This document shows positions 7,640 to 16,664 of a stretch of 47,110 nt of DNA, piece after piece (position 1 is the stretch's first letter; every line of letters begins with the position of its first letter). Location: contig DHAA01000029.1 in NCBI GenBank assembly GCA_002397275.1, positions 1-47,110 on the forward strand, given 5' to 3'. Source of the DNA: Thermacetogenium sp. UBA4966 (GTDB lineage: Bacteria > Bacillota > DSM-12270 > Thermacetogeniales > Thermacetogeniaceae). The notes beneath the pieces are model-generated. The model was not told the DNA's origin. It saw only the letters and a program-made list of their open reading frames with translations, and made no database searches. Both the position numbers and the translations under genes were made by a program.

Positions 7640-9859
7640 ATGTCAACAGCATGGAAAGTAGATAGACAGTCTTTTGAAGAGATTTATGAAGGTTCCATAG
7701 AACCGGGTAAAGAGCCGAAGAAGCTGTTTCGGCAGGCATTAGAGGGAACCATCGTCGCCCTCAGCTACGCCGAAATTCTGCTCAACAAGGCGATCAAGGA
7801 TTATGGGGAAGACCTGAAAGTAGGCTATGGTGGAGAAACGGCGTACTTCATTCCGGCCATTAGGGCTTTAAGCGGCGCGGAGATCACCAAGTTGGGTGAA
7901 TTTGTGCCTATCCTGAACAAGATGAGGGATCTGGTGCACACAGATCTCACCCTGGAAAACGCCCTTCAGTGGGGCGAGTCGGTCATCCATGCGGCGGAAA
8001 TAATAGAGGCTGTCAGATACGCCACCGGCGGCCATGAAGAGATGCCTCAGCCCTGGACCGGTTTCATCCCGGACACCTATGTCCGGAAATGGGGTATTAA
8101 GCACGTTGACTGGACGATTCCGGGAGAGGTAGTTATCGTGGGGCGCTTCCGCACCTCCGACGACGCTATCCGCATTGTCAACAAATTGGTGCAGAAGGGC
8201 TTTATGCTCTTCCTGGTTGATGAAGTTATTGAGCAGTTGATGGAAAAGGGTTATAAATTTGATATTGAAGGATGGCCTATCTATCCTCTGGGTAACTTTA
8301 CACAGGTTATTCACGCGGTTAATTACGCCCTGCGCGCCTCATCTATCTTCCCCGGCATTCCGGCCGGCGATAAGTTTATGCACAGGAACTACCAGCGTGA
8401 CCGTATCCTGGTTTATGTGATGGCTCTGGGCGAGCGCGATATCGTCAAGGTAGCGGCCTGCTTTGCCGCCATCTATCTGGGCTTCCCGGTTCTGGTGGAT
8501 CAGCCGCTGGAAGAGGATGAGATCTGGAAAGACTGGTATTTCTACGTAGATGACTACGATGAAATGATGCAGGAAGGCATCGAGGTGCGCGGCATCAAGA
8601 TTACCGCTATCGAAATTGACGTCCCCGTGGCGCATGGTCCCGCTTTCGAGGGAGAGGCCATTCGCAAGGCCGAGATGTTTGTAGAGTTCGGCGGCGGCCG
8701 CTCTCCGGCTTGTGAATTGGTGAAGATGGTCGATTCCGAAGAGCTGACCGACGGCAAGATCGAGATTATCGGCCCGGATATCCCTGATATGGAGGAAGGC
8801 AAAGCCTATCCGATGGGCATTGTGATCAAGGTCTACGGCCGTAAGTTCCAGTCTGACTTTGAGCCGGTACTGGAGCGCCGCATTCACTACTTTATGAATT
8901 ACGGCGAGGGCGTCTGGCATATGGGACAGAGAGACCAGAACTGGATGCGTATCAGTAAAAATGCAAAAGAAGCGGGCTTTACGCTGAAAGATCTGGGCAA
9001 GATCATGTACGGATACTTCAAGAAGGAATATGCAGCCATCGTCGACAGACTGGAAATAGACCTGGTTACAGATGAGAAGGAAATACAGAACGCCCTTGAT
9101 GAAGCGCACGCCAAGTATAAGACGCGTGACGACAGGCTGTCCACGCTGCGTGACGACGCGGTTGACGAATTCTATACCTGCACCCTCTGCCAGTCCTTTG
9201 CTCCGACGCACATCTGCTTTGTTTCACCGGAGAGGACAGGGCTCTGCGGAGCGGTAAGCTGGCTTGATGCCAAGGCAAGTTTTGAAATCGATCCTACAGG
9301 CGTTTGTAAGCCGGTAGACATTACTGAGAAGAATATAATCGACCCTGTTCTTGGCGAGTGGTCCACGATTAACGAAGAGGCTTCCGCCAGAACACAGGGT
9401 AAAACCACAGAGGTCTGCATGTACACCATGATGGACCGCCCGATGACCACCTGCGGCTGCTGTGAGTGTATTCTCGCTCTGATTCCCGAGTGCAACGGCT
9501 TCATGGTTACCACCCGTGAGCATAAGGGGATGACCCCGGTGGGCATGACCTTCTCCACGCTGGCCGGCATGGTCGGCGGCGGCAACCAGACCCCGGGTTT
9601 CCTGGGACTCGGCCGCCTCTACCTGGTGAGCAAGAAGTTCCTGCCCGCGGACGGCGGTATGGGCAGGGTCATTTGGATACCGAAAGAGCTCAAGGATCAA
9701 TTGCGTGATCAGTTGAATGAACGCGGTAAAGAGGAAGGCTTTGGAGACAATTTCGCGGATATGATCGCTGACGAAACAGTCGGCGAAACACCGGAGGAAA
9801 TTTTGCCCTTCCTCGAGGAAAAGGGACATCCGGCTCTGAAGATGGATCCCTTGATGTAA
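7640..9859 (+). CDS. acsB: Acetyl-CoA synthase subunit of CODH/ACS
   Basis: 739-residue ACS alpha subunit, which joins CO, the methyl group from the corrinoid protein, and CoA to form acetyl-CoA. The A-cluster ligands are visible: C514, C517, C526 and C536 (FYTCTLCQSF through TGLCGA) with the same spacing as the Moorella enzyme, and the Cys-Gly-Cys motif C605-G606-C607 (TTCGCCEC) that holds the dinickel site. Bacterial length with the N-terminal CODH-binding domain present, unlike the shorter archaeal CdhC. GAGGAAAGGGGG precedes the ATG. It lies between acsA and acsC. Confidence 0.97.
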   Translation: MSTAWKVDRQSFEEIYEGSIEPGKEPKKLFRQALEGTIVALSYAEILLNKAIKDYGEDLKVGYGGETAYFIPAIRALSGAEITKLGEFVPILNKMRDLVHTDLTLENALQWGESVIHAAEIIEAVRYATGGHEEMPQPWTGFIPDTYVRKWGIKHVDWTIPGEVVIVGRFRTSDDAIRIVNKLVQKGFMLFLVDEVIEQLMEKGYKFDIEGWPIYPLGNFTQVIHAVNYALRASSIFPGIPAGDKFMHRNYQRDRILVYVMALGERDIVKVAACFAAIYLGFPVLVDQPLEEDEIWKDWYFYVDDYDEMMQEGIEVRGIKITAIEIDVPVAHGPAFEGEAIRKAEMFVEFGGGRSPACELVKMVDSEELTDGKIEIIGPDIPDMEEGKAYPMGIVIKVYGRKFQSDFEPVLERRIHYFMNYGEGVWHMGQRDQNWMRISKNAKEAGFTLKDLGKIMYGYFKKEYAAIVDRLEIDLVTDEKEIQNALDEAHAKYKTRDDRLSTLRDDAVDEFYTCTLCQSFAPTHICFVSPERTGLCGAVSWLDAKASFEIDPTGVCKPVDITEKNIIDPVLGEWSTINEEASARTQGKTTEVCMYTMMDRPMTTCGCCECILALIPECNGFMVTTREHKGMTPVGMTFSTLAGMVGGGNQTPGFLGLGRLYLVSKKFLPADGGMGRVIWIPKELKDQLRDQLNERGKEEGFGDNFADMIADETVGETPEEILPFLEEKGHPALKMDPLM

Positions 9860-9869
9860 CGTAAAGACG

Positions 9870-9911
9870 CCTGGTTTTGGGGCTGCTTTCAGACGGCGGC
9901 CCCAAATCCGG
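9870..9911 (+). terminator. Attenuator-like hairpin between acsB and acsC
   Basis: Imperfect stem of about 14 bp built on TTTGGGGC / GCCCCAAA with outer CC-GG pairs and a 15-nt loop, followed by GGTTTCTTT rather than a clean U-run. Inside an operon it more likely lowers readthrough or protects the acsB mRNA 3' end than stops transcription fully. Confidence 0.5.
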
Positions 9912-9951
9912 TTTCTTTAAATAAAAGAATATATAGAAAGGAGAAGTGACA

Positions 9952-11274
9952 ATGGGTTTAACAGGACTAGCTATTTTCAAACTGCTCCCCAAGACTAACT
10001 GCAAAGAGTGTGGTGTGCCTACGTGTATGGCTTTTGCCATGGCTTTGGCCTCAGGGAAAGCGACCCTGGATCAGTGCCCCTATGTTTCTGATGAAGCCAA
10101 AGAGTCCCTGGAATCGGCTACTGCGCCACCAATCAAGCTTATTAAGGCGGGGGCGGGAGATAATGTGCTGGCGCTGGGTGATGAGCAGGTTATGTTTCGT
10201 CATGACAAAACCTTTTTTCACCCCACAGGTATTTTTATCGAGGTAGCGGATAATGCCGACGTAGCGGCGAAAGTTGACGAGATCAACGGGCTTTCTTTTG
10301 AGCGTGTCGGTCAGAAGTATGTGGTCGATGGAGTAGCGATCGTTAATGCTTCAGGCAATGCGGACACCTTTAAAGATGCGGTGGCCGCGGCCGCGGGGAA
10401 GACTGATAAGGTTTTGCTGCTGGTTAGCGAGGACGCTGCGGCTATGGAGGCTGCCGCTGCTGTGGTTGCGGATAAGAAGCCGATTCTTTATGCTGCGAAC
10501 GCCGACAACTATGAGAAGATGGCGGAGATCGCCAAGAAAATAAGCGCCCCCTTGGTGGTTAAGGGCAAAAGCCTTGACGATACCGCGGACCTTGCGGGCA
10601 AGGTAGGCTATAAGGACCTGATCCTGGATTCAGGAGCGCGTGAGACGTCAAAGGTTATCGCGGACATGACGCAGATACGCCGCCAGGCAATCAAGAAGCG
10701 TTTCCGCCCCTTCGGGTATCCCACGATCGCCTTTACAAGCGAAGAGGATCCCTATTTGGAAGCGCTGCAGGCACAGGCTTATATCGCCAAGTATGCCAGC
10801 ATCGTAGTATTGAAGACAACAGAACTGGCCTGCTTGCTTACCCTGTTCAGCTGGAGAAGCAACCTCTACACCGACCCGCAGAAGCCGATTGCCGTTCAGC
10901 CGGGTATTTACGCTATTGGAGAGGTTACGCCTGATTCACCGGTTTACATCACGACCAACTTCTCGCTTACCTTCTATACGGTACAGACCGAAGTTGAGTC
11001 TACCCGTTTGCCGAGTTATCTGATAGCCTTTGAGACAGAGGGATTATCAGTATTAACAGCTTGGGCGGGCGGCAAATTTATCGGCGAGGCGATCGGCCCC
11101 TGGCTCAAGGATTCGGAGATAAACGATAAGGTCAATCACAAGAAACTGATTATCCCCGGAGGCGTAGCGGCCATCAAGGGCAAGATCGAGGAGATCGCCG
11201 GTTGGGAAGTTATAGTTGGACCGCGTGAGGCCAATGGAATCAGTTCCTTTGCCAAGCTGAAATTAGGCGCATAA
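9952..11274 (+). CDS. acsC: Corrinoid iron-sulfur protein large subunit
   Basis: 440-residue gamma subunit of the corrinoid/Fe-S protein that carries the methyl group from methyltransferase to ACS. The N-terminal [4Fe-4S] domain is clear: KTNCKECGVPTCMAFAM with a fourth cysteine in LDQCPYVS. It is followed by the TIM-barrel and C-terminal corrinoid-binding domain. ATG at 9952 chosen over GTG 9946 because AAAGGAG at 9937-9943 is spaced 8 nt from it. The middle (about 130-200) is unusually alanine-rich. It pairs with AcsD encoded two genes later. Confidence 0.96.
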   Translation: MGLTGLAIFKLLPKTNCKECGVPTCMAFAMALASGKATLDQCPYVSDEAKESLESATAPPIKLIKAGAGDNVLALGDEQVMFRHDKTFFHPTGIFIEVADNADVAAKVDEINGLSFERVGQKYVVDGVAIVNASGNADTFKDAVAAAAGKTDKVLLLVSEDAAAMEAAAAVVADKKPILYAANADNYEKMAEIAKKISAPLVVKGKSLDDTADLAGKVGYKDLILDSGARETSKVIADMTQIRRQAIKKRFRPFGYPTIAFTSEEDPYLEALQAQAYIAKYASIVVLKTTELACLLTLFSWRSNLYTDPQKPIAVQPGIYAIGEVTPDSPVYITTNFSLTFYTVQTEVESTRLPSYLIAFETEGLSVLTAWAGGKFIGEAIGPWLKDSEINDKVNHKKLIIPGGVAAIKGKIEEIAGWEVIVGPREANGISSFAKLKLGA

Positions 11275-11331
11275 TTAAATGAACCGACAAGCGGCCCGGT
11301 GACACTTTACAGAATAGAAAGGGTGTCTTTC

Positions 11332-12075
11332 ATGGCAAAACACATAGCAATGGCGGGAAAAGGAGGAACAGGGAAGACCACCATAGCGGCGTTCCTGATC
11401 AAGTATATTATTGATCGCAAGAAAGGGGCGACGCTGGCGGTGGATGCCGACTCCAACGCCAATCTCAACGAGGCTTTAGGTTATGATGTTCCTAATACGA
11501 TTTCCTCTATACTCGTTGATATTAAAAAAGGCAATGTTCCTGCCGGAATGCCCAAGGAGACTTACTTACAGCTGGAACTGCACCGAGCCCTTATTGAAAC
11601 TGATTATGTTGATCTTTTGGTAATGGGAGGGCCACAAGGGCCAGGGTGTTATTGCTTTCCGAACGATATTTTAAAGAGGCATTTAGCGACTTTAGATAAG
11701 AGCTACGATTACCTTGTAGTCGATAATGAAGCAGGGCTGGAACATATCAGCCGCCGGACAATAGAGGATGTCGATATTATGCTGGTGGTTTCCGATGCCA
11801 CAGCAAAGGGAGTGCGTACCGCCGGGAGAATATACAGCCTGGCGAAGTCCTTAAATATCAGGATCAGCGACGCATACCTGATTATCACCAAGACATCCGA
11901 CGTAGCGCCGCTTCATAAGGAGATCGAAGCCAGCGGTCTTAAATTGCTCGGCGTTATGCCCAATGATCCAATGATCTTGGATTTCGATCTGAAGGGCAAG
12001 CCTATGTTGGATTTACCGGCTGAGAGCCCTGCTGTTCAAGCGACGCGTGAAATGTTTGCGAAACTACCACTTTAG
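11332..12075 (+). CDS. acsF: AcsF/CooC-like MinD-type maturation ATPase
   Basis: 247-residue P-loop ATPase. Walker A GKGGTGKTT at about residues 8-16, DADSNANLNEALG next, and a Cys-x-Cys pair C106/C108 (GCYCFPND). It differs clearly from the first CooC (Thr instead of Val in the P-loop; no GGYKNVGSS segment). Its place between acsC and acsD is where acetogens keep AcsF, proposed for ACS maturation, so that is the best name; CooC for CODH remains possible. ATG 11332 is preferred over GTG 11299 because AGAAAGGG at 11317-11324 fits. Confidence 0.85.
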   Translation: MAKHIAMAGKGGTGKTTIAAFLIKYIIDRKKGATLAVDADSNANLNEALGYDVPNTISSILVDIKKGNVPAGMPKETYLQLELHRALIETDYVDLLVMGGPQGPGCYCFPNDILKRHLATLDKSYDYLVVDNEAGLEHISRRTIEDVDIMLVVSDATAKGVRTAGRIYSLAKSLNIRISDAYLIITKTSDVAPLHKEIEASGLKLLGVMPNDPMILDFDLKGKPMLDLPAESPAVQATREMFAKLPL

Positions 12076-12095
12076 TCAAGAAAGGAGAGTATAGT

Positions 12096-13070
12096 ATGCC
12101 GGTACAAATTCTAAAAGAAAAATTTACAGGCTCAGTCCAGGAAGTAGTGCTCGGCGCAACCAAGGAAGAAGGCGGAACAAGAGCCTATACCGTGAAATTG
12201 GGCGGCAGTTCTACATTGCCCTTTCTTCAATATGAAGGCAGTATCCCCAACCGCCCTGCCATCGCTTTCGAGATTATGGATATCAAACCTGAATGGGGCG
12301 CTCCCTTCGAGCCCTATTACGGTGATGTTTGGAACGACCCGGTAGCCTGGGCCAAGAAAGCGGAGGAGTTGGGAGCGGACGTTCTCTACCTGAAGCTGGC
12401 GGGAGCGGATCCCGAGCTGGAGAATCCCAAATCAGCCGATGATTGTGCAAAAACAGTTAAGGTTATTCTGGAAAACACCACTGCTCCTCTGATGGTGGAG
12501 GGGCCGGGACATCCGGAAAAAAACAACGAAGTGCTTCAAGCTGTGGGAGAGGCTGCCGCCGGGGAAAATATAGCCTTGGGACTGGCGGAGAAGGACAATT
12601 ACCGCTCCATCGCGGCCGCCGCTATGATGGGCAAACACTGCATTATCGGTCGTTCACCTGTTGATATCAATATTTTAAAGCAGCTGAACATCATGATTAC
12701 AGAGATGGGTATTGCCCCCAATAAGATCATCAATGACCCCATGTCCAGCGGCCTCGGTTATGGGATCGAATACTCCTACTCTATTATGGAGCGGGCTCGC
12801 TGGGGCGCCCTGATCGGCGACAAGATGATGGCCTTCCCCGTTATCTGCCTTGCCGGACCTGAAGCATGGCGGGCTAAAGAATCATATGCCCCGTTAGAGG
12901 AAGCCGGCCCCGGTTGGGGAGAGCAGAAGCCGAGAGGCATTATGTGGGAGGCAATGACTGCAGCGGCTCTCTTGCAGGCAGGTGGAGACATCTTCCTGAT
13001 GAGACACCCTGAGTCTGTCAAATTGCTGAAAAAGCACATTGACGACCTGATGAAACCTAATGACTATTAG
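12096..13070 (+). CDS. acsD: Corrinoid iron-sulfur protein small subunit
   Basis: 324-residue delta subunit, a TIM-barrel partner of AcsC in the methyl-carrying corrinoid protein. Recognised by the overall match to bacterial AcsD: a VKLGGSSTLPF start region, IPNRPAIAFEIMD, the DDCAKTVKVIL barrel segment and the conserved DPMSSGLGYGIEYSYSIMER. It carries no cofactor ligands of its own in this family. AAAGGAGAG before the ATG; 20 nt after acsF and 47 nt before acsE. Confidence 0.96.
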   Translation: MPVQILKEKFTGSVQEVVLGATKEEGGTRAYTVKLGGSSTLPFLQYEGSIPNRPAIAFEIMDIKPEWGAPFEPYYGDVWNDPVAWAKKAEELGADVLYLKLAGADPELENPKSADDCAKTVKVILENTTAPLMVEGPGHPEKNNEVLQAVGEAAAGENIALGLAEKDNYRSIAAAAMMGKHCIIGRSPVDINILKQLNIMITEMGIAPNKIINDPMSSGLGYGIEYSYSIMERARWGALIGDKMMAFPVICLAGPEAWRAKESYAPLEEAGPGWGEQKPRGIMWEAMTAAALLQAGGDIFLMRHPESVKLLKKHIDDLMKPNDY

Positions 13071-13117
13071 ATTATTTAGAGTAAGCTTTTCATAATTACA
13101 AGGAGGAGGTAGTGTCC

Positions 13118-13912
13118 ATGGCTTTTTATATGATCGGTGAGAGAATCAACGGTATGTTTAATGATATCGGAGAAGCTGTTGCCAAGTTTGATCCCAAACC
13201 CATCCAGGAGTGGGCAAAGAAACAGGATGAAGCCGGCGCCGCTTATCTGGACATCAACGTTGGGCCTACGGCGGCCGACCGTGTCAAGTCAATGCGCTGG
13301 ATGTGCGAGCTTGTTACGGAGGTCAGCGACACCCCGATTGCTCTGGACTCCACGAACTATGAGGCCATCGAGGCAGGGTTGGAGGTCTGCAAGCCAGGCG
13401 CCCTGATCAACTCCTGCCCCGCGGAAAGACCGAAAATTGAGCGTGTATTTCCGATGGCTGCAAAGTATGGCGCCAAGATTATCGCTCTGACTATGGATAA
13501 AACCGGTATTCCCAAGAGCGCGGATATGCGTGTGGGCTTTGCGATGGAGCTTGTTGCCGCGGCAGATGAATTCGGTCTTGCTCCTGACGATCTGTTTATC
13601 GACCCGCTGATCCTGCCCTGCAACGTAGCGCAGGACCATGCCCCCGAAGTATTGGAGTCGCTGCGCCAGATCAGAATGCTCTCTGATCCTGCGCCGCATA
13701 CGACGTTGGGGTTGAGCAACGTTTCTCAGGGCACTCCGTTCCGCCCGCTGATCAACCGCATTTACTGCGTCATGGCGATGACCTGCGGACTTGATTCAGC
13801 GATCATGGATGTCAACGACGACAACCTTGTGGAGGCCATCGCCTCTGCAGATATGCTGCTGAACAATGCCATTTACTGCGATTCTTATGCCAAGGTATTC
13901 AGGCAGAGGTAG
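13118..13912 (+). CDS. acsE: Methyltetrahydrofolate:corrinoid iron-sulfur protein methyltransferase
   Basis: 264-residue MeTr, a pterin-binding TIM barrel that moves the methyl group of CH3-THF to the cobalt of AcsCD. Nearly collinear with the 262-residue Moorella enzyme: MIGERINGMF at the start, LDINVGPTAAD, the LDSTN pterin-site motif, MDKTGIPK, and GLSNVSQGTPFRPLINR. ATG 13118 is preferred to GTG 13112, which sits only 2 nt from AGGAGGAGG (13101-13109). The gene ends the carbonyl branch block. Confidence 0.97.
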   Translation: MAFYMIGERINGMFNDIGEAVAKFDPKPIQEWAKKQDEAGAAYLDINVGPTAADRVKSMRWMCELVTEVSDTPIALDSTNYEAIEAGLEVCKPGALINSCPAERPKIERVFPMAAKYGAKIIALTMDKTGIPKSADMRVGFAMELVAAADEFGLAPDDLFIDPLILPCNVAQDHAPEVLESLRQIRMLSDPAPHTTLGLSNVSQGTPFRPLINRIYCVMAMTCGLDSAIMDVNDDNLVEAIASADMLLNNAIYCDSYAKVFRQR

Positions 13913-13924
13913 TTAGGCAACTAT

Positions 13925-13959
13925 AGTAAGGTCCCGCCTCCAAAGGGCGGGACCTTACT
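13925..13959. repeat. Strong perfect hairpin between acsE and the HdrA-MvhD gene
   Basis: Perfect 14-bp GC-rich stem AGTAAGGTCCCGCC and its complement with a 7-nt loop, but no U-run after it on either strand (AAAATTT follows). Suited to mRNA 3'-end protection or processing between the acs half and the met/hdr half of the operon; partial termination is also possible. Confidence 0.65.
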
Positions 13960-14019
13960 AAAATTTAATAAAATATATTATGTTGGGATGTGATGAAAAG
14001 TATAATAGGGGGAAACGAA

Positions 14020-15996
14020 ATGGGCAAAAACGAGAACATCAGATTGGGAATTTACCTCTGTGACTGTGAAGGCAAGTTAGTTCAATCGATCGATCTGAAC
14101 AAGATTAAGAGTGCGATTCAGAGCAGCGCGGATTTTGAGTATATTCGCATCGCTGATCTCCTTTGCGGAAAGATGGAAAAGGAGAAGATCGCTCATGAGA
14201 TTGAAAAATATTCATTAAACCGGCTGTTGATCGCTGGATGTACAGATCCCTTTATCGAACGCCAATTCACAGTACTAGCTGAGGAAAATGGAATCAACCG
14301 CTATGAAGTAGAGTTTGTCGACCTGATAAAATCAGGTAAAGAAAGTACGAAATGGGCTGTTTCCATTATTAGCGAGGTGTTGCTACAAATGCAGGAGCGC
14401 AGTGCGATTGTTTATGAGGATTTTAATGTGCTCCCGGAGGTGCTGGTAATCGGTTGCGGAAAAGAGGGGGCTGCCGCGGCTCTCGCAGTCAGTGAAAAGC
14501 AACCGGTAACCGTAATCGATCATGATTCACCTCGGGAAGGTATTAATCTGCTTAATGGGAAAAGAAACATTACTGTTAAAACAGGTGTTAAAGTCGTGGG
14601 GCTGGAAGGATTTCCGGGTCAATTTTTAGTGCGTTTTTTAGACAACGGAAAACATGTAAAACAAAGTTTCGGGGCCATTATTGTTGCGCTTGAAGCCCAA
14701 GCTGTTTTCGATAAGGTAAAATACAACGGAGTACAACTGGGAGAACGTGTCCTGCGCTTGTCTCAATTTAGGCAAAGCGATAAGGATCAATATGCCGGCC
14801 GCAAGGTTGCCTTCGTTTTAGGACAAGCGGACCAAGATTCTCTGCTTTCCTATGCGGCAGCGCTTACCGAGGCCATTGCTCTTCGGGAAAAGGGAGCGGA
14901 GGCCAGTATTCTATATGACGATATGAAGGTATCCGCTGATCAGTTAGAGCAGGATTACGAGCGGGCAAGGGCCCGAGGTGTGAATTTCTTAAAGTATAAC
15001 GGCGAACTGCAGATAGTGACGACAGATGTTGCCGCCACAGTGCGCTATAGGGAACCCTTCTTACCACAAAGTGAACCGATTAGGCTGGTATCAGATTGCT
15101 TGGTGTTAGCGGATGACTATCAGTCAAATGCGGCCACCGAGGAATTGGCGGCTGCTCTGGAGGTCAGGACAGGGCCGGGGGGATTTTTCCAGGATGACAA
15201 TGTTCACTTCCTACCTGTGATGTCGAACCGCGAAGGGATCTATTTTGTCGGCGGCTGCCATGGACCTATACACGGTATTGAACTTAACAAGGAAGTAGAA
15301 GCTGTTAAGGCTGAAGTCGGCCGCTTTGCCTCAGGGAAGGTGCGGGCGCCGTTACTCCAGCCGCGGGTAACTGCGGAGCAATGCGCAGTTTGCCTGACCT
15401 GCTACCGCTGTTGTCCCCATCATGCCATCGAAATAGTTCATGATCAATCGTTGAACAATATGTACCACTCCGCGGCTCACATGAATGCCTTAGCTTGCCG
15501 TCGTTGTGGTACATGTGCGGCAGAATGCCCTGGAAAGGCGATTCAATTGCCGTTATTCTCTGATCAAGAGATTTTACAGCAAGTATCAAAACCGCCTAAA
15601 CTGGTAGCATATGCTTGCGAAAATTCCGGCGCCCTGGCGGCTGAATATGCCAGGAGTCTGGATCCTCGTCTACAAGAGAACCTGCAGATCGTATCGGTTC
15701 CTTGTTCAGGCAAGATCGACGCCCTTTACCTGCTCAAGGCTTTAGAAAGAGGGGCGGATGGGGTGCTTTTGCTTGTTTGCCACAAGGAGAACTGCAAATA
15801 CGTTTGGGGAAATGAGCGGGCGGATAAACGCAAAGAACAGGTACAGAGGCGGCTGGAAGAGGTTGGTCTGGAGGGAGACCGGGTGGAGATAGTGCATCTG
15901 GCCGCAAACCAGGGGAACCAGTTCAATGCCTCCGTACGTTCAATGGTTGAGAGAATTAACCAGTTAGGAGCAAATCCGGGGAAGGTGATAAAATGA
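14020..15996 (+). CDS. HdrA-like / 2x[4Fe-4S] ferredoxin / MvhD fusion protein
   Basis: 658 residues. Domains in order: HdrA-type N-terminus with LGIYLCDCEG (degenerate CHCG); a Rossmann FAD fold with GCGKEG (145-150); two ferredoxin motifs, C455 to C465 and C493 to C503, each CxxCxxCxxxCP; and an MvhD-like C-terminus (about 530-658) with VPCSGKIDALYLLKA and LVCHKENCKY. Where HdrA normally has YCSRVCC this protein reads SYAAALTEA, so the core cysteines are gone. In the MvhD part the usual CNWC is CENS, one cysteine short. ATG 14020 follows AGGGGGAAA. The gene overlaps metV by 4 nt. Inferred role: electron relay for MetFV, perhaps with the short HdrA at 17619. Confidence 0.85.
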   Translation: MGKNENIRLGIYLCDCEGKLVQSIDLNKIKSAIQSSADFEYIRIADLLCGKMEKEKIAHEIEKYSLNRLLIAGCTDPFIERQFTVLAEENGINRYEVEFVDLIKSGKESTKWAVSIISEVLLQMQERSAIVYEDFNVLPEVLVIGCGKEGAAAALAVSEKQPVTVIDHDSPREGINLLNGKRNITVKTGVKVVGLEGFPGQFLVRFLDNGKHVKQSFGAIIVALEAQAVFDKVKYNGVQLGERVLRLSQFRQSDKDQYAGRKVAFVLGQADQDSLLSYAAALTEAIALREKGAEASILYDDMKVSADQLEQDYERARARGVNFLKYNGELQIVTTDVAATVRYREPFLPQSEPIRLVSDCLVLADDYQSNAATEELAAALEVRTGPGGFFQDDNVHFLPVMSNREGIYFVGGCHGPIHGIELNKEVEAVKAEVGRFASGKVRAPLLQPRVTAEQCAVCLTCYRCCPHHAIEIVHDQSLNNMYHSAAHMNALACRRCGTCAAECPGKAIQLPLFSDQEILQQVSKPPKLVAYACENSGALAAEYARSLDPRLQENLQIVSVPCSGKIDALYLLKALERGADGVLLLVCHKENCKYVWGNERADKRKEQVQRRLEEVGLEGDRVEIVHLAANQGNQFNASVRSMVERINQLGANPGKVIK

Positions 15997-16664
15997 TCAT
16001 TGTCGATAATAAAGCTGTCGAAGATGTCCTTCAAATGATCGCCCCCTATAAAAAAGTCTTAGTAGCAGGGTGTTACGGCTGTGTAACGGTCTGCCTTGCT
16101 GGAGGCGAGAAGGAGGTTGGCCTGCTGGCATCTCAGATCCGCATGGCACGCCAGAAAGAAGGCAATCCAATAGAGGTCTTAGAGCAGACCGTTGAACGTC
16201 AGTGCGATAAAGAGTACCTGGTTAAGTTTCAGGACAATGCCAGGGATGTGGAAGCTATCGTTTCTTTGGCCTGTGGAATCGGGATTCAGTATCTAGCCGA
16301 AGTATATGAGCCTGTTCCGGTATTCCCGGGGGTTAATACTCAGTTCCTGGGCGCCAACCGTGACGTAGGCAAATGGGAAGAATTCTGTATGGCATGCGGA
16401 GAGTGTGTTCTGGATAAAACAGGAGGCATCTGCCCTATCGCCCGCTGCTCGAAGAGCCTGTTAAACGGCCCTTGCGGCGGTTCACAGTTCGGGAAATGTG
16501 AGGTCTCCAAAGATATTGACTGCGCCTGGCAGTTGATCTATGACAGATTAAAGTCGCTAGGGCAGCTCGATAAAATGGCGGAATATATTCCCGCCAAGAA
16601 TTGGCATCGAGATAAAGGACCGAGAAAACTGGTAAAGGAGGAATTGACCCTTGAAAGAGATTAA
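15993..16664 (+). CDS. metV: MetV, zinc/Fe-S partner of methylene-THF reductase
   Basis: 223-residue cysteine-rich protein of the MetV family (methylenetetrahydrofolate reductase C-terminal-domain type). An N-terminal GCYGCVTVC block and a C-terminal block (about 131-177) with CMACGECVLDK, GGICPIARC, GPCGGS, GKCEV and IDC hold the metal sites. In Moorella-type acetogens MetV binds MetF and links it to Hdr-type subunits. Start ATG overlaps the previous stop (ATGA); metF overlaps its end by 14 nt, pointing to translational coupling. Confidence 0.93.
   Translation: MIIVDNKAVEDVLQMIAPYKKVLVAGCYGCVTVCLAGGEKEVGLLASQIRMARQKEGNPIEVLEQTVERQCDKEYLVKFQDNARDVEAIVSLACGIGIQYLAEVYEPVPVFPGVNTQFLGANRDVGKWEEFCMACGECVLDKTGGICPIARCSKSLLNGPCGGSQFGKCEVSKDIDCAWQLIYDRLKSLGQLDKMAEYIPAKNWHRDKGPRKLVKEELTLERD

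Noticed and set aside
8339..9211. 290-codon minus-strand open frame opposite acsB
   Set aside because: Lies fully within acsB, whose A-cluster motifs are clear.
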